Shown piece after piece: positions 1 through 5,747 of a DNA stretch of 18,260 nucleotides. The translations under genes and the position numbers were made by a program. The notes below the pieces were generated by a model. That model had not been told where the DNA came from and ran no database searches. It worked only from the letters and a program-made list of their open reading frames with translations. Location: assembly GCA_900555435.1 (NCBI GenBank), contig USLH01000029.1:1-18260 (forward strand), given 5' to 3'. This DNA comes from an uncultured Oscillospiraceae bacterium. Its GTDB lineage: Bacteria > Bacillota > Clostridia > Oscillospirales > Ruminococcaceae. Positions within the stretch are counted from its first letter, which is position 1; every line of letters starts with the position of its first letter.

Positions 1-537
1 CTTTTCACCATCTTTGCAGCAATCTCAGTGCTGGCGGGTGTTTCTTTCTTCTGGTATTTTGCAAACTCGGCTCGCTCCTGGCTGATGCTGATCCCGTTTG
101 GGTTATGCATCCTGCTCTGTCTGGTGCTGCTGTTCATGCAGTTTTATGTGTATCTGATGGCGGTCACCGTGGAGCTGAAGCTCAAGTATATCATCAAAAA
201 TGCGTTTATTTTCGCCTTTTTGGGAGCGAAAACCAACCTGATCACGGCGTTTTTCGTTTTGCTGATCGCTGTGCCCTGTACGCTGTTTTTCCCCATTACG
301 GTACCGGTTCTCGCACTGCTGGCGTTTTCGACCATCGGGTTTATTGCGGTGTTTAACTCCTATCCTTACATTGTGAAGTACATTGTGGAGCCTCAGGAGC
401 AGCAGCTTCGTGCCGAACGGGGCGAGGATGACGAGGACGATGAGGACGACGAACCCATCTTCACTGATATTGGTTCTCAGGAAGTTCCGATGCAGAAGAA
501 AGAGAGCGGCGGAAACAAGACAAAGGTCATCAAGTAA
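1..537 (+). CDS. YesL/DUF624-like membrane protein, 3' part (5' end outside window)
   Basis: The reading frame is open from the first base, so the true start lies to the left. The 178 visible residues hold several hydrophobic segments (roughly residues 1-20, 28-55 and 75-120). Between them is a segment matching the YesL/DUF624 pattern, with a Tyr-rich stretch followed by a K-I-K-N-A-F-like turn and a long membrane helix. YesL-type proteins are integral membrane proteins of unknown function, often encoded near sugar ABC transporters or glycoside hydrolases in Firmicutes. No such neighbour is visible here because the gene is at the window edge. The cytoplasmic C-terminus is odd: a run of about ten Asp/Glu residues (R-G-E-D-D-E-D-D-E-D-D-E) followed by a Lys-rich end. 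Family assignment is by eye only. A strong terminator follows 10 bp after the stop codon. Confidence 0.65.
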   Translation, partial: LFTIFAAISVLAGVSFFWYFANSARSWLMLIPFGLCILLCLVLLFMQFYVYLMAVTVELKLKYIIKNAFIFAFLGAKTNLITAFFVLLIAVPCTLFFPITVPVLALLAFSTIGFIAVFNSYPYIVKYIVEPQEQQLRAERGEDDEDDEDDEPIFTDIGSQEVPMQKKESGGNKTKVIK

Positions 538-546
538 AGAAAAACG

Positions 547-586
547 AAATCCCTGCAAGTCAGTTTGAGATTTGCAGGGATTTTTT
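547..586 (+). terminator. Rho-independent terminator of the YesL-like gene
   Basis: A 12-bp perfect stem has its left arm AAATCCCTGCAA at 547-558 and its right arm TTGCAGGGATTT at 572-583. The loop is 13 nt and a T-run follows to 586. It begins 10 bp after the stop codon. Confidence 0.9.
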
Positions 587-860
587 ATATGCCGGGGATC
601 CTTGTCGGGTATTTTTAAGCCGGATCATTTTGGGGTAAGGGAAAGGCGGCTTTACCAAAGCGGAGCGATGAGGTCATGGAGTGGGGGGATTGCCGTCCGA
701 ATTTTCGGTGGTTTAGTCCGCCTTCGGAAAAGATGTTTTTTATGGAGACAAAGGGGAGAAGAAGGGGAAGAAAAGGAACGGGAAGGAGTCGCAGAAGGAT
801 CTTGCAGGGGAAAGAAATCCGCAGCCAGGCAAATTCGCATGATTTGTCTGAAAAGTTACG
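587..860. other. Intergenic stretch with no recognisable gene
   Basis: About 275 bp lie between the terminator of the YesL-like gene and the terminator of the minus-strand operon. Open frames exist on both strands, but they are short, Arg/Gly/Glu-rich or low in complexity, lack a convincing ribosome binding site and resemble no family I know. The plus strand is purine-rich around 750-800. A weak inverted repeat (GGTAA at 634-638, TTACC at 652-656) is present. I can assign no function. Confidence 0.5.
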
Positions 861-919
861 AAAAAACAGAGCGTCCTCGCTTGCCTGAAAGACAATTTCG
901 AGGGCGCTCTGTTTTTTTA
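861..919 (-). terminator. Bidirectional-type terminator of the Rnf-like operon
   Basis: A long stem pairs AAAAAACAGAGCGTCCTCG at 861-879 with its near-perfect complement at 899-917, with one G-T pair and a 19-nt loop. It has A-runs and T-runs on both sides, so it can act in either direction. It sits directly after the stop codon of the minus-strand DUF4015-like gene (first base 921) and would end that operon. Confidence 0.85.
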
Positions 920-920
920 T

Positions 921-2018
921 TTAGCCGATGAGATATTGTTCAATCCCTGCGGAGGTGAGCAGGGGAAGCTGGTCTTCGGAGGTGAGGGAGGGGATCAAGG
1001 TGTCTTTCGATGCAGCGACAGTGGCGAGAATTTCCGATTCCTGTCCGGCGGTCAGGATGGGGGAAAGCTGTTGGGATTGGAAGAAATTGGCGTTAGCGGA
1101 ATAGAAGAGGTTTTCTTCCTCCAAGTACCCTTCGCCACGGAAAACGGGGATCACCGATCCGCCGGAAACGGCAGCTGCGGCAGTCATCCGATCTAAGACG
1201 TTCTGGAGGGCTTCCGTGGCGGTCATGGAGTTCTGATTGGGGCCTAAGCCCATTTCCGTCCGGTAGCGGCTGTCGGGGTACTGGATGCTGCAAACGAAGA
1301 GTTCTTCAAAGCCGGCAGCAGTGATTTCCTGAGTCAGGTCGGAGAGGTATTCTACGGCAGCGGGCATATAGGGGTTCAGCCAGGAGCGTCCGCCCTGATC
1401 GGCGGCTCGGTCCAGCCATGTGATGTCCTGATTCTGATAGAGGTAAGAGGTGTTATAGCTTGCATGGGAGGCAATGTCGTCTTCCAGAGCGTAGATCCGT
1501 GCGGCGGGAGTGAAGCCTTTCTCACGGATGAGAGTAGCCAAAGCCGCTGCGTCAAAGGCATTGGGGGAGATGGCTTTGCAGGTAGCTGCAAGCTCTACGG
1601 CAGATTGATAATAGAGCACGCCGGTTTTATCTTTCAGCTCCACGGCAACGCAGTTATAGCGCTCCTTGTCTACGGTATCTAAGAAGGCGGAAACGGCATC
1701 TGGAGAAGTCATGCTCTCTTTCGGGACGGCTACGGCTCGAATCGGGAGGACCGTTGGCTCCGGTTCCAGCTCCGAGCTTTCTTCCGGGAGGGAGGAGTCG
1801 GAGGATTCCGGCGGAAGGCTTTCCGTTTGAGAAGTCGGCTCCGAAGGTCCTTTGGGGCGGTTCATGAGGTTTTTCACGGCTCGGGTGCCGCAGTAGCCTA
1901 AGAAGACCAGCAAAGCGAGAAGCAACGCAAAGAAAAGCCCCTTAAAAAATCGGGAGCGGCGCTGCCGTTTGCTGGAGTATCCGTAGCGATAGTGTTTGAT
2001 TTTTCGTTGCTTTGCCAT
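921..2018 (-). CDS. Membrane-anchored DUF4015-like (putative glycoside hydrolase fold) protein
   Basis: This is a 365-residue protein. A very basic N-terminus (residues 1-25) is followed by one hydrophobic helix (about 26-46), then a low-complexity Ser/Pro/Glu linker (about 55-90), then a globular domain of about 270 residues. That layout predicts a cytoplasmic tail, one membrane anchor and an extracytoplasmic domain. The domain resembles DUF4015 (a TIM-barrel, glycosidase-like family): an N-terminal strand ending in V-A-V-E-L-K-D-K-T-G, an A-A-R-I-Y segment and W-L-N-P-Y. The usual G-F-D-E-I-Q-F-D-Y-V-R-F-P motif reads G-F-E-E-L-F-V-C-S-I-Q-Y-P here, so the internal Asp is gone and catalysis is doubtful. 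Start ATG has GGAGG 6 bp upstream. It is the last gene of the operon, 29 bp after the RnfA-like gene. Family assignment is by memory of motifs. Confidence 0.7.
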   Translation of the reverse strand: MAKQRKIKHYRYGYSSKRQRRSRFFKGLFFALLLALLVFLGYCGTRAVKNLMNRPKGPSEPTSQTESLPPESSDSSLPEESSELEPEPTVLPIRAVAVPKESMTSPDAVSAFLDTVDKERYNCVAVELKDKTGVLYYQSAVELAATCKAISPNAFDAAALATLIREKGFTPAARIYALEDDIASHASYNTSYLYQNQDITWLDRAADQGGRSWLNPYMPAAVEYLSDLTQEITAAGFEELFVCSIQYPDSRYRTEMGLGPNQNSMTATEALQNVLDRMTAAAAVSGGSVIPVFRGEGYLEEENLFYSANANFFQSQQLSPILTAGQESEILATVAASKDTLIPSLTSEDQLPLLTSAGIEQYLIG

Positions 2019-2047
2019 GGCGAACCTCCGTATCTGGAAGATAGTTG

Positions 2048-2659
2048 CTAGATGGACAGTTCGTGTCCGATAAGTCCGTAAAAGGCCAGCGAAAGGATCC
2101 CCACATAAATCAGGGTGATCGGAAATCCACGGAAGGAGGGCGAGATCTTGTCGCTGTTGAGCCGATCATAGCCGAGGGAGATCAGGTAGGAGGCAAGGAT
2201 AAAGCCGATCCCGACTCCCAAACCGAAGGCGATGTGCCCGATGAGGTTATATTTGCTGCTTAAAAACAAGGCGCCGAATACAGCGCCGTTGAAGGCGGAA
2301 AGGTGGATCATGGGTTGGATCTGTTCGTTGTATTTCCGCAGGAAGCGGGAGCAGAACAGGAGCGTTACCACATAAACAGCGCCGACGATCATAACGTAGA
2401 AAAGCGGCATCATATAATAAGCATGGCGAAGACGCTGGATCCGCTTGTCCGCAAAGTAGGTGAGGATGGAGGAGAGAGTGGTGATGACAGTCAGGATCAG
2501 GCCGAACTGCCAGACACTGTAGCGCTTGCGGATGATGAAGAGGGAAGCACTGGTGCCTAAAGCCCGGGTAAAGATGATGTTCTGGACGAAAATGGAAATG
2601 ACGGCTACAGAGGCGATCTGCATAGCGGTATCTTTTACGAGGACTAAGAAATTATTCAT
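2048..2659 (-). CDS. RnfA/NqrE-family membrane protein lacking the Fe-S cysteines
   Basis: This 203-residue protein is almost entirely hydrophobic, with about six membrane helices as in RnfA. Homology is clear at both ends. Near the N-terminus, F-V-Q-N-I-I-F-T-R-A-L-G matches the family's V-N-N-F-V-L-S-x-F-L-G. Near the C-terminus, F-R-G-F-P-I-T-L-I-Y-V-G-I-L-S-L-A-F matches F-R-G-L-P-I-A-L-I-x-A-G-L-M-S-L-A-F. The two cysteines that RnfA gives to the intramembrane [2Fe-2S] cluster are absent: G-I-C-P is G-T-S-A (Ser37) and T-N-C-A is F-N-G-A (Gly125). ATG at 2659 is preferred because AAGGAGG (complement of 2669-2675) lies 9 bp upstream. The ATG at 2668 directly abuts that site. The start overlaps the RnfE-like stop by 8 bp, suggesting translational coupling. 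Homology is firm; redox function is doubtful. Confidence 0.85.
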   Translation of the reverse strand: MNNFLVLVKDTAMQIASVAVISIFVQNIIFTRALGTSASLFIIRKRYSVWQFGLILTVITTLSSILTYFADKRIQRLRHAYYMMPLFYVMIVGAVYVVTLLFCSRFLRKYNEQIQPMIHLSAFNGAVFGALFLSSKYNLIGHIAFGLGVGIGFILASYLISLGYDRLNSDKISPSFRGFPITLIYVGILSLAFYGLIGHELSI

Positions 2660-3302
2660 GGCGGTCATCCTCCTTTTTCGGGACAGGGCGGCGCAGAAAG
2701 TTCCGAAGCTTCTGAAGCCCTGCCGCTAAAAATCCCACGATCAGGAAGCCGGCGAAGGGTAAGGACAAAGCTGGGATCGTAAAGGAAAGATCCTCCAGCG
2801 GGCGTCCCATCAGCGTGCCCTTTCCGAATGCTTCCCGGAAGCCTCCGACCAGACAGGCGGCCAGCGCAAAGCCGGCGGCTGCGGCAAGGAGCTGTAAAAG
2901 CATGACGGAAAACTTTTCCTGATGATAGCGGGACTCGCTTTTCTGGACGATCAGGGAATTGGTGACAAGCAGTGGGAGGTAAATGCCTAAATTAAAGATG
3001 GATTCCGGGAAGAAGCGCTGGAGCAGCAAAACAGCCGGAATGAACAGCAAGGAAGCGAGGATGGCGTTGACGATGACCCGGAGGGTATAGGGGATCTTCC
3101 GGGGAATGAAAAAGGTCAGCGCTACGGCTAAGAACGTAATGAATGCAAAGGCAATGGAAAGAGCGCAGGCGTTTCCCAAGGTGTTGCAGGTGACGATGAT
3201 GGGGGCGACGACCAGCCCCCGCTCCAGGACAGGGTTATTGAGAAGAAACTGGTCGTATTTTTCGATGGTGGCGCGGTGATTCTGATAAAACCGTCGGATC
3301 AT
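2652..3302 (-). CDS. RnfE/NqrD-family membrane protein lacking the Fe-S cysteines
   Basis: This is a 216-residue polytopic membrane protein. Family landmarks are N-N-P-V-L at residues 22-26, L-G-I-Y-L-P-L-L-V-T-N at about 105-115, R-E-A-F-G-K-G-T-L-M-G near the C-terminal third, and a final F-L-I-V-G-F-L-A-A-G helix. RnfE normally supplies two cysteines to the [2Fe-2S] cluster shared with RnfA. Here L-G-L-C-P is L-V-V-A-P (Ala33) and V-V-N-C is V-T-N-S (Ser116). Cysteines do occur at 39 and 46, but not at the aligned positions. The start codon overlaps the RnfD-like stop in an ATGA arrangement (3299-3302). The C-terminal tail is charged and runs into the start of the RnfA-like gene. RnfE and RnfA normally form an inverted-topology pair, so the two products here probably pair as well. 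Confidence 0.85.
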   Translation of the reverse strand: MIRRFYQNHRATIEKYDQFLLNNPVLERGLVVAPIIVTCNTLGNACALSIAFAFITFLAVALTFFIPRKIPYTLRVIVNAILASLLFIPAVLLLQRFFPESIFNLGIYLPLLVTNSLIVQKSESRYHQEKFSVMLLQLLAAAAGFALAACLVGGFREAFGKGTLMGRPLEDLSFTIPALSLPFAGFLIVGFLAAGLQKLRNFLRRPVPKKEDDRHE

Positions 3303-4396
3303 TTCTTCTTTTCCCCCTTCCCGTCTTTTTTTACGAAGGACTCACAGGGGCCGGTGATCTTTTTAAAGCACCAGACCACGCCGTTTTTCAAAGAAGTCAG
3401 CGCCAGCAGGACGCCGTGAGCCATTGCTTTGACGCAGAAAAGGAATCCGTTTTTGATGTGTCTCGCATAGGCGTCGCAGCGGTGGTCGATGGTGTTGGTG
3501 ATGATGATGGCGAAGGGGGCCACCAGCTCGATCTTGCTCAGTTGGCGGAAGAGGACCACAAGGCCGCCGAGGATCAGGCCGCAGATCCATTTTCCGGCGG
3601 CGGTTTCGATCTCGCCGTTGTCCATGGCGGCGACAAAGATCACCGCAAAGATCAGAACGCCGGAGGTAAGCTCCATGAGGATAGAGATGGTATGGCTGGC
3701 GTTGACCCGGGGGAAGAGCCAGCCGGACAGGGCGACAAGACCGAGAGTTGCCACCGGGATCTGCCAAATGATGGTGCGGCGCACAGCCAGATAAAGCCCG
3801 CAGCAGAGAAGCACGGCGATGCAGGTGGTGCCCATGGGGCCGTTGAAGTTTCCTAAAAGGGCATTCAGCAGGTCGATACTATTGGCACCGCCAAGCATTA
3901 GGCGGTAGGCAGGGGAAGTGTTCAGGGGAACGTCCACCGTTGCAGTCAAGGGCAGCTTCTGAAAGGGAGTGGGATAGTGGGTGACCAGATCCGTCCAGCA
4001 GATAGTGACAAAGGCAAACGCCGTCATGGCGGGATTAAACAAGGTGTTATAGTGGCCGCCGAAGGGGTGACGGACAACGACGACGGCGAAAACAACGCCG
4101 AAAACCACCAACCAATAAGGGGCGGAGGCAGGAAGCATCAGTACATAAGTAAGCCCTGCGATGAAGGCAGAATAATCGTATTTTTTCCAGCGGTACTCCT
4201 TCTGAAAAAGAAGGCAGAGATAATCGGCGGCGACGGCGGAAACGATGCCGATCCCCGCTAAGATCAGAACCCGCAGCCCATAAAAATAGGTGGAAACCAC
4301 AAGGATCGGCAGGAGGGCAATGCTGGTGTCGATCATCTGGCGGCGGTACTGGGCGTGGGAGAACAAAGAGCAACACATCCTTCGTTGATTTTGCAT
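3299..4396 (-). CDS. RnfD/NqrB-family membrane protein with altered flavin site
   Basis: This 365-residue protein has about nine hydrophobic helices. Family landmarks are S-x-A-L-L-P-I near residue 25, R-H-P-F-G-G-H-Y-N-T-L-F-N-P-A at about 109-123 (family: F-G-G-x-G-x-N-x-F-N-P-A), G-L-Y-L-x-x-R-x-x-I-x-W-x-I-P-V at 200-215, and P-F-A-I-I-I-T-N-T-I-D near 294-304. In Rnf subunit D an FMN is bound covalently to the Thr of an S-G-A-T motif. The matching place reads S161-P-A-Y164, so the threonine is a tyrosine. The G-S-I-G-E loop reads G-P-M-G-T and the D-P-V-T-S-P loop reads D-N-G-E-I-E. The C-terminus has an extra basic tail of about 45 residues. ATG at 4396 fits the family length, but no good ribosome binding site precedes it. 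It is the first gene of a four-gene operon. Confidence 0.85.
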   Translation of the reverse strand: MQNQRRMCCSLFSHAQYRRQMIDTSIALLPILVVSTYFYGLRVLILAGIGIVSAVAADYLCLLFQKEYRWKKYDYSAFIAGLTYVLMLPASAPYWLVVFGVVFAVVVVRHPFGGHYNTLFNPAMTAFAFVTICWTDLVTHYPTPFQKLPLTATVDVPLNTSPAYRLMLGGANSIDLLNALLGNFNGPMGTTCIAVLLCCGLYLAVRRTIIWQIPVATLGLVALSGWLFPRVNASHTISILMELTSGVLIFAVIFVAAMDNGEIETAAGKWICGLILGGLVVLFRQLSKIELVAPFAIIITNTIDHRCDAYARHIKNGFLFCVKAMAHGVLLALTSLKNGVVWCFKKITGPCESFVKKDGKGEKKK

Positions 4397-4407
4397 AGGA
4401 GGGCAGT

Positions 4408-4953
4408 ATGGAGATCCGGGAAGAAAGGAATTGGATCGAAGTCCGGGTTGACCGGAAGGAGATGCGGGGGTACGGGCTTACCTTTGAAGCACTGGAGCCC
4501 GGCTCTCAAAAGATGGAGCGAATGATGGGAGAGATCCTGAGCCGGGTCTGGGAAGAGACGGAATTCGACCTTTTTCACAGCGGGCTGCAGATCCGGGCGT
4601 TTCCTCTGGACGGTGGGTGCCGGCTTTTTCTGAAACGGAAAAGGGGACAGAAGCACCGAAGAAGGGAAGCGGAACCGGCTGCAGCGGACTTTGAAAGTTG
4701 GGCAGACCTTTGCCGGGGTGCGGAGTTTCTCCGGGAAAAAGGTGTTCGGCGAATGGCAATTTACCGGATGCCGGAGGGGTGGCGGCTGCTTTTATGGGGA
4801 AAGGACAGCCGGGAGCTTGTTCGAACCCTGCCGGGCGGACGGTATGCCGGCCGGGGTGTGCTGTTTCAGGCAGCAGCCGTGGAGTTTGGGGAGCCGTTCC
4901 CTTACCGCAGGGAAGCGATGGCGGCGGAAGGATCGGAAGCGCCGAAGACGTAA
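4408..4953 (+). CDS. MecA-like adaptor protein
   Basis: This is a soluble 181-residue protein. The first 80 residues follow the MecA N-terminal pattern: a short strand M-E-I-x-x-x-x-N-x-I-x-V, then G-L-T-F-E-A-L, a helix ending W-E-E-T-E-F-D, and a strand L-Q-I-R-A-F-P-L-D-G-G-C-R-L-F-L-K. A basic linker (about 80-90) leads to a C-terminal half beginning with a Phe/Leu helix and the strands M-A-I-Y-R and W-R-L-L-L-W, as in the MecA ClpC-binding domain. MecA proteins deliver substrates to the ClpCP protease. At 181 residues it is shorter than typical MecA (about 210-240) and divergent, so the partner and role are inferred. AGGAGG at 4397-4402 lies 5 bp upstream of the ATG. Only 11 bp separate it from the divergent RnfD-like gene, and its end overlaps rpe by 52 bp. 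Confidence 0.6.
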   Translation: MEIREERNWIEVRVDRKEMRGYGLTFEALEPGSQKMERMMGEILSRVWEETEFDLFHSGLQIRAFPLDGGCRLFLKRKRGQKHRRREAEPAAADFESWADLCRGAEFLREKGVRRMAIYRMPEGWRLLLWGKDSRELVRTLPGGRYAGRGVLFQAAAVEFGEPFPYRREAMAAEGSEAPKT

Positions 4954-5528
4954 GAGCCTGCCACCAGCATATTGGCGCCGGCTTCCACACAGCGGCGGCC
5001 GGTTTCGGCGTTGATGCCGCCGTCTACGTTTAAAAGGATCTCCGGTGCGGCTTTCCGAAGGAATGTGAGCTTCGGAAGGGCATTTTCCATGAACTTCTGG
5101 CCGCCGAAACCGGGCTCGACACTCATGACAAGCACCATGTCAAGCTCGGAGAGGTAGGGGAGGACTGCTTCCGCCGGGGTGCCGGGCTTGATGGCGAGGC
5201 CGGCTTTTTTTCCGAAGGAATGGATCTTCCGGATGGTCTCGCCGGGTTCAGAGTCACTTTCCAGATGGAAGGTGATGCAGTCGGCGCCGCATTTGACGAA
5301 GGTCTCGACATAATCAAGGGGGCGGGCGATCATCAGATGCACATCAAAAAAGAGATCGGTCACCTTCCGGATGGACTGAAGTACGGGAGGGCCGAAAGAG
5401 AGGTTAGGGACGAAGATGCCGTCCATCACATCCAGGTGGATGGCGTCGGCGGAAGAAACGCCCGCAAGCTCCCGGTCCAGCCTTGAGAAATCGGCAGCCA
5501 AGAGGGAAGGCGAGATCCTTGTATTCAT
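4902..5528 (-). CDS. rpe: Ribulose-phosphate 3-epimerase
   Basis: This 208-residue cytoplasmic TIM-barrel enzyme interconverts D-ribulose 5-phosphate and D-xylulose 5-phosphate in the pentose phosphate pathway. Diagnostic motifs are all present: S-P-S-L-L-A-A-D-F at the N-terminus, H-L-D-V-M-D-G-x-F-V-P-N (metal-binding His and catalytic Asp), F-D-V-H-L-M-I, M-S-V-E-P-G-F-G-G-Q-K-F and N-V-D-G-G-I-N (second catalytic Asp and phosphate binding). I chose the ATG at 5528 because CGGAGG (complement of 5535-5540) lies 6 bp upstream. The ATG at 5549 would place that site inside the gene, and family members begin about here. It has its own promoter and is transcribed alone. Its 3' end overlaps the convergent MecA-like gene. 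Confidence 0.97.
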   Translation of the reverse strand: MNTRISPSLLAADFSRLDRELAGVSSADAIHLDVMDGIFVPNLSFGPPVLQSIRKVTDLFFDVHLMIARPLDYVETFVKCGADCITFHLESDSEPGETIRKIHSFGKKAGLAIKPGTPAEAVLPYLSELDMVLVMSVEPGFGGQKFMENALPKLTFLRKAAPEILLNVDGGINAETGRRCVEAGANMLVAGSYVFGASDPSAAIASLR

Positions 5529-5560
5529 GAGATACCTCCGATGATTCAATATATAGTTCT

Positions 5561-5589
5561 ATTGTACCGGATTTTTTTCGATTCGTCAA
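5561..5589 (-). promoter_or_regulatory. Sigma-A type promoter of rpe
   Basis: Reading the minus strand, TTGACG (complement of 5584-5589) is followed after 17 bp by TACAAT (complement of 5561-5566). It lies 32 bp upstream of the rpe start codon. Confidence 0.85.
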
Positions 5590-5637
5590 TTTCTATTTTG
5601 CAGGAAACGGGGGATTCGGGAGAAAAACTTTGTGGAA

Positions 5638-5702
5638 TCTGCGGGAAAAGGGAAGAAAGAAGGAAAGCGCTTTTGCGGAAATCCCTTGATTCTGCGGGAA
5701 AA
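5638..5702 (+). repeat. 12-bp direct repeat in the aldo/keto reductase control region
   Basis: TCTGCGGGAAAA occurs at 5638-5649 and again at 5691-5702, exactly 53 bp apart (about five DNA turns). The second copy fills the -35/-10 spacer. This is a candidate operator for an unknown regulator, based on position only. Confidence 0.5.
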
Positions 5703-5714
5703 AGGCGTTATAAT
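5686..5714 (+). promoter_or_regulatory. Sigma-A type promoter of the aldo/keto reductase operon
   Basis: TTGATT at 5686-5691, a 17-bp spacer and a perfect TATAAT at 5709-5714, 33 bp before the start codon. The spacer holds one copy of a 12-bp sequence that also occurs at 5638-5649. Confidence 0.85.
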
Positions 5715-5747
5715 AAAAGAGCATATGGAAAATAAGGAGGACAGACT

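Noticed and set aside
572..931. A 119-residue open frame between the YesL-like gene and the Rnf-like operon
   Set aside because: It starts inside one terminator, ends across another, has Arg/Gly/Glu-rich composition and lacks a ribosome binding site.
2048..4396. A standard Rnf ferredoxin:NAD oxidoreductase locus
   Set aside because: Only D-, E- and A-like subunits are present, and the Fe-S cysteines and flavinylated threonine are replaced. Calling it a working Rnf complex would go beyond the sequence.
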